DNA of 64,000 nt from Gammaproteobacteria bacterium (GCA_008081045.1 VMDC01000010.1:27589-91588); one strand, 5' to 3'; shown: positions 11,341 to 20,639, counted from the first letter of the stretch. The notes: generated from the sequence alone by a model not told the origin. Made by a program: numbers and translations.

Positions 11341-12438
11341 CTATAAGCTCTCAAGAAACTCCAGCATGACCCGGTTGGTTTCTGATGGAGCCTCCTGCTG
11401 AACCCAGTGTCCGATACCGGGCAACAGAATAACCTCCCTCAGATCATCAACCACCCGCGCCATAGCACCCTGCAGACGACCGCGATTGGCGCCGGCAATG
11501 ACCACATCCTGTTCGCCGGCGATAAAAAGCGTCGGAACCGTAATGCGTGCATCCTGTAAATCGGCGGTAATTTCCCAGTTCCGATGAAAGTTTCGGTAGT
11601 AATTCACTCCTCCCCGAAAACCGGACCGTTCGAATTCACTGACTACATAATCGAGATCAGACTGATCCAACCAGTCCGGCAAACCCAGCGGCTCCCCGAG
11701 TCGCGGTATCCAGCCTCCGGCAGCTCGCCGTGGGTCAGTCACTTCAGGTGCATGCCGCGGCGAATCAGGAGACAGGTATAATCTGCTGATGAGACCATAG
11801 GGATTGCTGTCATACTCCGCCTCAGCGACGCCTTCAGGCTCATTGTGGTAAAGAATGTAGTAAAAGTTATCAGCAAAGGCTTCTCTCCATGAAACCAGCG
11901 GCGACTGCTCCGGTCTGCCACTGTAAGGTACGCTCATGGCAATCAGCCCGGAGAATCGATCGGGATACATGAGCACGGTATTCCAGGCAACTATCGATCC
12001 CCAGTCGTGCCCGACCATAATCGCGCGCTCTTCACCAAGGGCATCGAGAATCCCCACCATGTCGGCAGCCAGAGTTTTGATGTCGTAGGCTTCAACCGCA
12101 TCAGGGGCATCAGTTGAACCGTAGCCACGCATATCCGGAGCTACCACACGATAACCTCTCTGAGAAAAATACTGCATTTGATGGCGCCAGTTGTACCATG
12201 ACTCAGGCCAGCCATGCGCAAACAGCAGCAACGGCCCCGAATCGCCTGCCACAGCAATCCTGAAATTCAAACCGTTGGCCGTAATCTGTCTGAAATTTAC
12301 ACCGGAAACAGGCGATGGCTCGGTCATAGCAGAACTCCCTTGTGCAGCGAGCGGAGAAGACAAAAACACAGAAAAAGCAATCAGGCAGCCAAGCAAAATC
12401 CCCGGAAGGCTAAACTTGGGTGGAGTCAGTAGGGTCAT
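11341..12438 (-). CDS. Exported alpha/beta hydrolase, epoxide-hydrolase-like
   Basis: LLFAHGWPESWYNWRHQMQYFSQRGYRVVAPDMRGYGSTDAP...MVGHDWGSIVAWN; signal peptide ending SPLAAQG. Confidence 0.92.
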   Translation of the reverse strand: MTLLTPPKFSLPGILLGCLIAFSVFLSSPLAAQGSSAMTEPSPVSGVNFRQITANGLNFRIAVAGDSGPLLLFAHGWPESWYNWRHQMQYFSQRGYRVVAPDMRGYGSTDAPDAVEAYDIKTLAADMVGILDALGEERAIMVGHDWGSIVAWNTVLMYPDRFSGLIAMSVPYSGRPEQSPLVSWREAFADNFYYILYHNEPEGVAEAEYDSNPYGLISRLYLSPDSPRHAPEVTDPRRAAGGWIPRLGEPLGLPDWLDQSDLDYVVSEFERSGFRGGVNYYRNFHRNWEITADLQDARITVPTLFIAGEQDVVIAGANRGRLQGAMARVVDDLREVILLPGIGHWVQQEAPSETNRVMLEFLESL

Positions 12439-12661
12439 GGCTCGTTAATCCAAAATGGGGGCGGTAAGCAAAGCTATCACGCCCACGAATCTAGATTCAA
12501 ACAGGCGCTCCGGGCACGACCGGGGGCGAAAATGCACAGCGCATTCCCGTCGCCCCGGCGGAGGACTGCTTGAACTGCCGGGGTACCGACCCTGCCCTGC
12601 CTCTTTTTATTCGCCGGATTTGCCGCTATTCTTGCAACAAAAAAACAGGAGCGCCAGCGAC

Positions 12662-13540
12662 GTGACGACCCCCTACGACGTGCCCTACATGGAGCGCACC
12701 CGCCTCTACTACGAGGCTCAGGGATACACCACCCCATATCAGTGGGCGCACCACGACGACACCCCCTTCACCCAGCTGAGCAAGTCGCTGCCTCAATCAC
12801 GGGTGGGCCTGGTTACGACGGCCATGCCAGACACTGAACAGGGACGTGCCGAACGCAAACTTTATTCAACCCCCTCAAGGCCGGTCCCGGATTCCATGTT
12901 CACACTGGGCCTGTCCTGGCACGATACGGTGACTCACACGCGTGATGTAGGCAGCTTTCTGCCGATCGAAGCTCTGCTCACAATTGAGTCCGAGGGAGGT
13001 ATCGGCAGTCTGGCTTCGCAGTATCAATCAGTCCCCACCGCCTACAGTCAGCGTCAAACCATTGAAGAAGACGCGCCCGCCATTGTTGACCTCATGAATA
13101 AAGATGAGGTGGATGTCGCAATCCTCGTTCCCTTGTGACCTGTCTGCCACCAGACCGTGAGTCTGGTTGCCCGTTATCTGGAAAACAGCGGCATTCCGAC
13201 AGTCGTCGTCGGCAGCGCGCTGGACATTATTGAGCACGTCGGAGTCCCACGCTATCTGCATACAGATTTCCCTCTGGGAAATCCGTTGGGCACTCCCTAT
13301 GACCGCGAAATGCAACGACAACACGTCGACATGGCACTGGATCTGCTGGACAAAGCCTCTCAGGCCAATGCGGTGAGTCGCTCGCCGTTTTCCTGGCAAG
13401 GGGACGCTGGCTGGCGGGACGACTACTCAAGAGTAACCGATGCCAATCGTGCGGCCCTGGCTGCGGCCGGAGAAGCGCGCCGCGCTAAACAGCGTGCCAT
13501 GAAAAAAACCAATCCAAAACAGCAAATCCCGATGCCCTGA
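12662..13540 (+). CDS. Probable selenoprotein: GrdB-like (glycine/sarcosine/betaine reductase selenoprotein B family) protein with UGA-encoded Sec159
   Basis: ORFs 12455..13138 and 13157..13540 are in the same frame with only the TGA at 13136-13138 between them. Readthrough: DVAILVPL-U-PVCHQTVSLVARYLENSGIPTVVVGSALDIIEHVGVPRYLHTDFPLGNPLG. UxxC motif; SECIS-like hairpin directly downstream. GTG start with AGGAG at 12647-12651. Confidence 0.82.
13146..13170 (+). promoter_or_regulatory. Candidate bacterial SECIS element
   Basis: ACCAGAC(13149-13155)-CGTGA-GTCTGGT(13161-13167), 7 perfect bp; GC/GC lower pairs after one mismatch; apical loop CGTGA starts 17 nt after the UGA and has G at loop position 2. 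Confidence 0.75.
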
Positions 13541-13580
13541 ACTTACCCTTAAACCCTTAACGCCCTGAAGCGAGCGCATC

Positions 13581-14450
13581 ATGAAAACAACAGGACTCTT
13601 CTCCGCCCTCGTCCTCACCACAGCATGGCTCCACGCCTGGTCTTCCGCGACTGCTCAGGAGGTTCGAATTTACAACACCGTTAAAAGCAAACTCATCGCG
13701 GGGCAGCAGGTCGTGGGCGGAACCGTGGATACCGCGGATCCGGAGATCTACTGCGCCATGGCCAATGCAGGCTTTGATTTTATCTGGATTGAAATGCAGC
13801 ACAGCCCCCTCTCCTTCAGCGAGGCAGCACGAATGATCTGGGCCTGCCGGGATGCACCTGCCATACCGTTTATCAGAGTCCCCGATGCCAGCGAAGGAAC
13901 GATCCAGAAGGCCACAGATATCGGCGCGTTAGGCATTATTGTGCCGATGGTCGACAGTGCGGAGAAAATGGCTGATGCCGTGCGGTATGCCAAATATCCG
14001 CCACAGGGGCGCCGCAGTCAGGGAGGAGGACAATACGGGCGATTATGGGGGCGTGATTATCGACAAACCTGGAATGACAATGTGCTGATCATTGCCATGA
14101 TCGAAACCCTGGAAGGCACTGCCGAGGCTGACAAGATTGCTTCCGTAGCAGGCGTGGACGGGGTATTCGTCGCCAGCGGAGATCTAGGCAGCTTCAGTGG
14201 CAAGCGCCAGGGAGAGCCGGAATACGAAAGTCTGGTAGCGCGTATCAAGGAAGAGACCGAAGGCGCGGGTAAATTCCTCGGAGGCCCCTCCGCGTGGATG
14301 TCCGAACGCGAAGGCTATCAATTTTTCCAGGCACCCAGCACCAGCAGTCTGATCCGAATCGGAGCCAGAATCACGCTTGAAGCGGCGGACCCATGCCGTT
14401 TCCTGCCTTCGGGAGCCACTCCGGTAGACGGAGAGAACCCCTGCCCCTGA
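13581..14450 (+). CDS. HpcH/HpaI aldolase/citrate lyase family protein with signal peptide
   Basis: MKTTGLFSALVLTTAWLHAWSSATAQ signal; ANAGFDFIWIEMQHSPLSFSEAARMI...IGALGIIVPMVDSAEKMADAVRYAKYPPQGRRSQGGG. Confidence 0.9.
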   Translation: MKTTGLFSALVLTTAWLHAWSSATAQEVRIYNTVKSKLIAGQQVVGGTVDTADPEIYCAMANAGFDFIWIEMQHSPLSFSEAARMIWACRDAPAIPFIRVPDASEGTIQKATDIGALGIIVPMVDSAEKMADAVRYAKYPPQGRRSQGGGQYGRLWGRDYRQTWNDNVLIIAMIETLEGTAEADKIASVAGVDGVFVASGDLGSFSGKRQGEPEYESLVARIKEETEGAGKFLGGPSAWMSEREGYQFFQAPSTSSLIRIGARITLEAADPCRFLPSGATPVDGENPCP

Positions 14451-14469
14451 CGCATTCAGGCTGAATAGA

Positions 14470-15750
14470 TCAGTCAGCTACCCGATTGCCTGCGATATAC
14501 ACCGACTCGATCGTCTTGGTGTTGGCAATATTTTCGGTCGGATCAGCTGACAGCACGCTGAAATCTGCCCACCGGCCCGGCTCCAGGGTACCGAGGTCAG
14601 ACATGCCGATACAGTCCGCGGCAATGCCTGTCGCTGATCTGATGGCATCCAGGGGGCTCATGCCGGCATCAACCATAAGCTGAAGCTCGAGATGCTCAAA
14701 GTACCCCTGAAATCGCGCAGGCGGCCCGGTATCGGTTCCCATCGCAATGGGAACTGCCGCCGAGTGAAGTGCCCCGACATTGCCCATCGCCACCTCAAGG
14801 CCAGCCTTATAGGCTTGTGCTGACCGGCTTGCGGCCATACGAGACATTCTCTCGGGCGTCTGGAGCGCTTCCAGCACAGCCGGATCGGCTTCTTTGAGAA
14901 AATACGGGTCTGAAAAGAATTCCGGGACGCTCTCGTAGACAAAGGTGCTGATTTCCCGGGTCAGCGTAGGGATGTAACACACCCCTTTGGCTGACACAGC
15001 GTCGATGAACTCATCATCAACCGGCAGATCCCTGATACTGTGTGCAATGAGATCCGCATCAGCCTCCAGCATGTACTTGGCATCGTCCAGGTAGAACAGA
15101 TGAACCGCCACCGGGAGTCGCCGACTGTGGGCCTGATCAACCAGCGCATCGAACACCGCGCGCGGCATCTTCGCAGTCGCCCCGAGATTGTCATCGATGC
15201 GCGTTTTAATGAAATTGGCGCCTCGGTCGGCATTCTGGTTCACCTGATCGCGTACAGACTGCGCATCGTTTCCGGCGATGACACTGCCTGCCACAAACAG
15301 CCTCGCCCGGTCTAGATCGGCCCGGTACTGCTCGTCGCGCAGCGCAAACCCGGCTGCCTCATCTCCCCCGAGACTGTTGACTGTGGTGATGCCGTAGCGG
15401 GCATACAAACGCAGCTGCCGGAGTAAATTCTCAGTGCTCGAATCCGCATTTGCGTCCAGACCCACAGTCGCCCCGACGTGACCGTGTGCATTTATCAGGC
15501 CCGGCATAATCGTCTTACCCTCAACGCTGATGATTTCTGCATCATCAGGCAGGGTGACTGCTGAACGAGGACCTACGCTGCGAACCCGCCCATCGCTGAT
15601 GACCAGCACGCCGTCTGACAGCGGTGCGGCGGCAGTCCCATCGATGATGGTGGCGCCAACAAAGGCAAGCGTGCCCTCGTTGGCGGAACCGGCCCAGGCA
15701 AAAACCAGGACAAATAGTAGGCTAGAAAGACGGACTGTGGTTGACATCAT
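14470..15750 (-). CDS. Exported amidohydrolase family protein
   Basis: MMSTTVRLSSLLFVLVFAWAGSANEG signal; GKTIMPGLINAHGHVG metal motif; LGTLEPGRWADFSVLSADPTENI. Confidence 0.9.
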   Translation of the reverse strand: MMSTTVRLSSLLFVLVFAWAGSANEGTLAFVGATIIDGTAAAPLSDGVLVISDGRVRSVGPRSAVTLPDDAEIISVEGKTIMPGLINAHGHVGATVGLDANADSSTENLLRQLRLYARYGITTVNSLGGDEAAGFALRDEQYRADLDRARLFVAGSVIAGNDAQSVRDQVNQNADRGANFIKTRIDDNLGATAKMPRAVFDALVDQAHSRRLPVAVHLFYLDDAKYMLEADADLIAHSIRDLPVDDEFIDAVSAKGVCYIPTLTREISTFVYESVPEFFSDPYFLKEADPAVLEALQTPERMSRMAASRSAQAYKAGLEVAMGNVGALHSAAVPIAMGTDTGPPARFQGYFEHLELQLMVDAGMSPLDAIRSATGIAADCIGMSDLGTLEPGRWADFSVLSADPTENIANTKTIESVYIAGNRVAD

Positions 15751-15945
15751 CGGTTGCTCCTCCCCGATCTCATTGGAGTGGAATAGCCTCGTTGAGTCAA
15801 GTTACAAAAGAACAAGCTGCCCCGCCTGCATGATCGTTTACTGACCGCCTTGTGACCGTCTTTTGGCCGCCAAACGGAGAGCGCCTGCGCGATGGAGATG
15901 AGAACCGAACCAAGAATGACTGAAGAAGCCCTGAGCACGGACCAA

Positions 15946-15972
15946 AAAAAAGCCCGCAATCGCGGACTTTTG
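15946..15972 (-). terminator. Intrinsic terminator downstream of tRNA-Arg
   Basis: Reverse strand AAAAGTCCGCGATTGCGGGCTTTTTTTT. Confidence 0.7.
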
Positions 15973-15978
15973 GCAGAA

Positions 15979-16055
15979 TGGCGCACCCGGCACGATTCGA
16001 ACGTGCGACCCCCTAGTTCGTAGCCAGGTACTCTATCCAGCTGAGCTACGGGTGC
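15979..16055 (-). tRNA. tRNA-Arg (anticodon ACG), CCA encoded
   Basis: Reverse strand GCACCCGTAGCTCAGCTGGATAGAGTACCTGGCTACGAACTAGGGGGTCGCACGTTCGAATCGTGCCGGGTGCGCCA folds as a cloverleaf; loop CTACGAA. Confidence 0.97.
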
Positions 16056-16373
16056 GTAAAACCTGTCCGGCACGTCCGGACAAAGGACGCGTATTATAGC
16101 GAAATTCCTGACTATTCCTAGTCATCACCGAAAAAGGACCGGAGGGAGATTTGATGAACAATCGCGATACGCTACACTTCCGCCAGACGGCCAGAATTAT
16201 CGGAGTGTGCGCAGTGAGGCAGCCTGCCATTGCCTGTCGAACCCCCTTGCCATCTGGAAAACTGGATGAACCGAAGGGTATTTCAGAAAGTCTTGAGAAG
16301 TTCTGATAAGCCCTGAGAGCCTGCGAGAGCCACTCAGCAAGTCTGAAAATTTTTGGAAAGCCCGGAAGAGAAG

Positions 16374-17006
16374 ATGCGCCATTCAAGCTGCCGCGCCAGA
16401 GCGGCCCACTGGGTCACCCTGTTGACGGCGATCAGTCTGCCATTCACCACAGTGCCAGCCGCTGCGGACTATGAGGATGGCGTAAACGCGGCTTTTGCCG
16501 GCGACTTTGACACTGCCTTTCGCGAGTTCAGTCTGGCCGCCCAGCAGGGCCTGGACCTGGCGCAGTATAATCTGGCCATCCTGTACTTTACCGGACAAGG
16601 CGTTGATCAGGATTATGAGCAGGCTTTCCGATGGACAGAAGCGGCCGCGGTGCAGGGGCATATCAACGCCCAAGCCAATCTGGCCAGTCTGTACCTGGAA
16701 GGCACCGGGGTGACGCGGGATGTCGCTCAGGCAATCAACTGGTTCTCGGCCGCGGCCCGCTCCGGCCACGCCAGTGCAGCCATGACCCTGGCCGCCATGT
16801 ACCGGGACGGCGAGCCGATTGACCAAGACATCGTGCAGGCACATGCCTGGGCACAGGTCGCCCAACGGGAAGCGCATCCCGAAGCAGAAGGAGTTTTAAC
16901 CGGTCTTGAAGCGCGCATGAGCAGGGAGGAACTCAGGGCGGCGCGGCGCCTGTTCGCCCGCTGGCAAATTGAGCCAGTAAAGCTCCCCTGGCCGCCTGAA
17001 CAGTGA
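16374..17006 (+). CDS. Sel1-like repeat (SLR) exported protein
   Basis: Signal peptide then GDFDTAFREFSLAAQQGLDLAQYNLAILYFTGQGVDQDYEQAFRWTEAAAVQGHINAQANLASLYLEGTGV. Confidence 0.88.
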   Translation: MRHSSCRARAAHWVTLLTAISLPFTTVPAAADYEDGVNAAFAGDFDTAFREFSLAAQQGLDLAQYNLAILYFTGQGVDQDYEQAFRWTEAAAVQGHINAQANLASLYLEGTGVTRDVAQAINWFSAAARSGHASAAMTLAAMYRDGEPIDQDIVQAHAWAQVAQREAHPEAEGVLTGLEARMSREELRAARRLFARWQIEPVKLPWPPEQ

Positions 17007-17094
17007 GCCAGAACCCGGGCGGACCAATGCGCACCGTCAGAGTTGCAAGACATCTGTCTCGCTGCGCACTCAAAGTCGTTGTCAGCACCGACAC

Positions 17095-17934
17095 TCAGTT
17101 AGCCAGTTCCCGCTGCTGCTGGAGATAGCGCTCACCGCGCTCCAACCAGAGCGCAAGGAAGTTGTCCCACCCCTCAGGGTCGACGAACGGGTGCGGATCA
17201 CCCTCAGCACGCTCTGCAAGCCGGTCGCGACGTGCGAACACGTCAGCTGCCGGGGCATGGTTCGGAATATTGACTTCAATGCCCTGAAGCGCCTGCAGGC
17301 GTCTGACGCTTTCAACATAACTCTCAGCCTGCTCTACGCCGTTGAAATTCAGACCCACTCCCCCGAACATAAAGGCCGTATGAGGATAACCCTTGTCGTA
17401 CACTGTGAATCGGGTCGACAGCACACCCGGCGTATGACCGGGCGTTTTCATAAACTGCAGGCGCGTTCGCCCCAGCGTGAGCGTGCTGCCATCACTCGCT
17501 GATAAATGTCGTATCGGCCGCGGATATTCCCTGAATTGAGCCGCTCCCTCCGTCATCAACCAATCTTCCTCGGTCATCATCACCACCGCACTGAACTCCT
17601 GCTGGAATCGGGCCGCACCACCGATGTGATCATAATGTGCGTGTGAACCGATCAGGTAGCGGATGTCATTAGGATCAAAACCCAGGCTTCTGATGTTGCT
17701 GATAGCCATGTCCGTGAGCTCATCGTAAAGCGCATCGAACACGATCAGTCCCTGATCAGTCACCAGCAGCCAGGAAGCCACCCACTCTGCGCCTATGTAG
17801 TAGAGATTGTCGAATACCTGAAACGGTTCGACATACTGCAGTTCGGGATCATCCCGTTCACTTTGCTGAGGAAAAACATTCAGCGCGAAGACACTGGCCG
17901 CGATGCCGATGCCTCGGATGATAAGGTATTTCAT
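17095..17934 (-). CDS. Exported metallo-beta-lactamase-fold hydrolase
   Basis: YLIGSHAHYDHIGGAARFQQ (HxHxDH) and KTPGHTPGVLS; signal peptide MKYLIIRGIGIAASVFALNVFPQQ. Confidence 0.88.
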   Translation of the reverse strand: MKYLIIRGIGIAASVFALNVFPQQSERDDPELQYVEPFQVFDNLYYIGAEWVASWLLVTDQGLIVFDALYDELTDMAISNIRSLGFDPNDIRYLIGSHAHYDHIGGAARFQQEFSAVVMMTEEDWLMTEGAAQFREYPRPIRHLSASDGSTLTLGRTRLQFMKTPGHTPGVLSTRFTVYDKGYPHTAFMFGGVGLNFNGVEQAESYVESVRRLQALQGIEVNIPNHAPAADVFARRDRLAERAEGDPHPFVDPEGWDNFLALWLERGERYLQQQRELAN

Positions 17935-18004
17935 GAGCTGTCTTCTTTGTTGTTTCAATTTCGTCGTTAACTCTTGGGATTTGTTATTTGGGATTTGGGA
18001 TTTG

Positions 18005-19171
18005 TTAATAGGAACGCGGCAATCCCAGTTCGTGCTCCGAGATAAAATTCAAAATCATTTCCTGAGAAATAGGCGCGAGCTTCATCAGACGGGCCTCCCG
18101 CCAGTACCGTTCAACGTGATACTCCCGGGCATAGCCAAACCCCCCGTGGGTCTGCATGGCCGCATCCGCTGCGTAAAACCCGGCCTCGGCTGCCAGCCAC
18201 TTAGCCATGTTTGCTTCGGTACCACATGGCATCCCCTGATCCAGCTTCCAAGCGGCCTTTTGCACCATCAAACCGGCAGCATCCAGCCGGGTTCTGGCCT
18301 CAGCCAGCGGAAAGGCAATCCCCTGATTTTTACCAATCGGTCTGCCAAACACCACCCGCTCATTGGCGTAAGACACCGCTCGCGCCAGCGCTGCACGGCC
18401 AATTCCTACTGCTTCTGCGGCAATCAGGATTCGTTCAGCATTCAATCCGTCCAGCAGATAGCGAAAGCCTTTGCCCTCTTCTCCCACCCGATCGGATTCA
18501 ACAACCTTCAGCTCATCGTAAACCACCTCACAGGTTCTCACCGCATTGCGACCAAGCTTTTCAATCGGAGAAATGGCCACCTCCGGACGCTTGAGTTCAG
18601 CGAACAACAGCGTCATCCCGTCGGTTTTTCGCTCAACTTCCTGCTTGCTCTGTGTTCGAACGAGAAGTAGCACCCTATCCGATTCAAGCGCCTTGGTGGT
18701 CCACACTTTCCTGCCGCTCACGACATAATGACCATCCACCAGACTTGCTCTGGTCTCGATTGATGTCGTATCGCTACCGGCGTTAGGCTCAGTCACCCCG
18801 AAGGCGACCTGAAGCTTGCCACTGGCAACATCCGGCAAATAACGCTTTTTCATGCTCTCTGAGCCATGCTTGATGACCGGATGCATGCCAAACATGGACA
18901 AATGCAGGGGTGTTGCACCATTCATCGCAGCGCCTGATGCTGCCACCTGCTCCAGCACCACGGCGGCTTCCTGCACGCCCTTGCCGGCGCCGCCATAGGC
19001 TTCAGGGATCGCGATACCGATCCAGCCTGCCTCAGCCATGGCATCATAAAATTCCTGCGGATACTGGCCTTCGCGATCCAGCTTTTCCCAATACTCATCG
19101 GGAAAATCCCGGCACACATTGCTGACCGCCTCGCGAATCAGCTTCAGGTCAATCGGCTCAGAAAAATCCAC
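18005..19171 (-). CDS. Acyl-CoA dehydrogenase
   Basis: VAFGVTEPNAGSDTTSIETRA; MQTHGGFGYAREYHVERYWREARLMKLAPISQEMILNFI. Confidence 0.95.
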   Translation of the reverse strand: MDFSEPIDLKLIREAVSNVCRDFPDEYWEKLDREGQYPQEFYDAMAEAGWIGIAIPEAYGGAGKGVQEAAVVLEQVAASGAAMNGATPLHLSMFGMHPVIKHGSESMKKRYLPDVASGKLQVAFGVTEPNAGSDTTSIETRASLVDGHYVVSGRKVWTTKALESDRVLLLVRTQSKQEVERKTDGMTLLFAELKRPEVAISPIEKLGRNAVRTCEVVYDELKVVESDRVGEEGKGFRYLLDGLNAERILIAAEAVGIGRAALARAVSYANERVVFGRPIGKNQGIAFPLAEARTRLDAAGLMVQKAAWKLDQGMPCGTEANMAKWLAAEAGFYAADAAMQTHGGFGYAREYHVERYWREARLMKLAPISQEMILNFISEHELGLPRSY

Positions 19172-19242
19172 AGCTCATTTATTCCCGTTTAATCAGTGCA
19201 ACAGACAGCACGCAGTCGCGGGCCAGGTGGTCTATTGTTGCT

Positions 19243-20166
19243 TCAGCTTTTCAGCTGAACATCAATTTGCTCAGCAATGGCAAGCACCTTGCGGGCGCGT
19301 TTCAGATGCGGCACATCAACCATCTGCCCGTTGAAGCTGAACGCCATCTTGCCTTCCGACTGGGCTTCAGCAAACGCCATAAGCAGTTCCCTGGCGGCTG
19401 CGACCTCCCTTTCGCTCGGCGTAAAAGCCCTGTTCACCACATCAACCTGAGTCGGATGAATCGTCAGTTTACCCATAAATCCCATTGCAGCCGCCTCAGC
19501 ACATTCTTTAGCCAGCGCGGCCTGCTCTGTAATTTCGACAAAAACTGTATCAATGGGGTGCACCTGATTCGCGACAGCCGCCAGCAGGCAGGATGAACGA
19601 ACAAAGCGGAACACATCAAGATAGACTCCTTCAGCGTTTCGCTTGGCGCGAGCGCCCAACTCCCCGGCGAGATCCTCGGCTCCCCAGGTAAGACCGTCCA
19701 CCCTGCCGTTGCCTGCCATATCAGCAAGACAAAACACCGCCTCAGGCAGTTCGGTCCCGATCAGCACCAGAGAAATTGCGCCAGGTTGCACATTATTTTG
19801 CTCCTCAATCGCGCTGATCAGCTGGTCGACCGCGTCCACACTGGCGCGACTGCTTACTTTGGGAAGCACCAGCCCATCCGGACGCGCCGCAGCAATCGCT
19901 TCAGCATCATCTCTTCCCCACGGCGAATCCTGCGGATTTATGCGAACCAGACATTCTTTCGCGCCAAAGTCTGCCTGTTCAATCCAGTCGCAAACCGCCC
20001 TTCGGGCTGCTTCCTTGTTCTCCGGCGTGACCGAATCTTCCAGATCAAGAATCAGAGTATCCGCATTCAGCGTCAGCGCCTTCTCGAACATTCGTGCATT
20101 ACCGCCCGGCACGAAATGCAGTGATCTGCGAGGGCCTTTCGGCCCTGGAGTTGGAACCACTGCCAT
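19243..20166 (-). CDS. CitE-like HpcH/HpaI aldolase/citrate lyase (beta-hydroxyacyl-CoA lyase family)
   Basis: PRRSLHFVPGGNARMFEKALTLNADTLILDLEDSVTPENKEAAR...CLVRINPQDSPWGRDD. Confidence 0.92.
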   Translation of the reverse strand: MAVVPTPGPKGPRRSLHFVPGGNARMFEKALTLNADTLILDLEDSVTPENKEAARRAVCDWIEQADFGAKECLVRINPQDSPWGRDDAEAIAAARPDGLVLPKVSSRASVDAVDQLISAIEEQNNVQPGAISLVLIGTELPEAVFCLADMAGNGRVDGLTWGAEDLAGELGARAKRNAEGVYLDVFRFVRSSCLLAAVANQVHPIDTVFVEITEQAALAKECAEAAAMGFMGKLTIHPTQVDVVNRAFTPSEREVAAARELLMAFAEAQSEGKMAFSFNGQMVDVPHLKRARKVLAIAEQIDVQLKS

Positions 20167-20168
20167 GC

Positions 20169-20639
20169 TCAGTTTCTCTCAGAATGTCCGGCATTTAATT
20201 TAAGCATCATGCCTTTGCGCAAGCATTCGCACACAATTTCGCCCCTCTGATTACGGGCAAGGTGCCTGAACCAGACTATCCCTCGGTCAGGTTTCGTTCT
20301 GGATTCCCGCTTGTCTACGATCTCTGTCGAAACGCTCAAGGTATCGCCGATGAAAACGGGGTTCGGGAACTCAGTCTGCTCCATACCAAGATTGCCGATG
20401 GTAGTTCCGAGCGTGGTGTCAGCAACAGACAAGCCCACCACCAGCCCCAACGTATACAGACTGTTAACCAGTATTTGGCCGTACTGTGACTGCTTGGCGA
20501 ACTCGGCATCCAGATGCAAAGGCTGCGGATTGTGAGTGAGCGCGGTAAACAGCAGATTATCGGTTTCAGTGATAGTCCGCGCCGGTTGGTGTTGAAACAG
20601 CGCACCCACTTCAAGTTCTTCAAAGTATTTTCCGCTCAC
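20169..20639 (-). CDS. MaoC-like (R)-hydratase
   Basis: GKYFEELEVGALFQHQPARTITETDNLLFTALTHNPQPLHLDAEFAK hot-dog hydratase signature. Confidence 0.92.
   Translation of the reverse strand: MSGKYFEELEVGALFQHQPARTITETDNLLFTALTHNPQPLHLDAEFAKQSQYGQILVNSLYTLGLVVGLSVADTTLGTTIGNLGMEQTEFPNPVFIGDTLSVSTEIVDKRESRTKPDRGIVWFRHLARNQRGEIVCECLRKGMMLKLNAGHSERN

Noticed and set aside
12455-12661. ATG-started extension of the selenoprotein N-terminus
   Set aside because: The extension is Arg/Pro-rich with no family character and overlaps the structured leader. The GTG at 12662 has an AGGAG 10 nt upstream and starts the conserved-looking region.
12455-13138. Treating 12455..13138 and 13157..13540 as two separate genes
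   Set aside because: They are in the same frame, separated by one TGA. The second has no own upstream signal of note, and the join forms a continuous GrdB-like motif with a SECIS-like hairpin.
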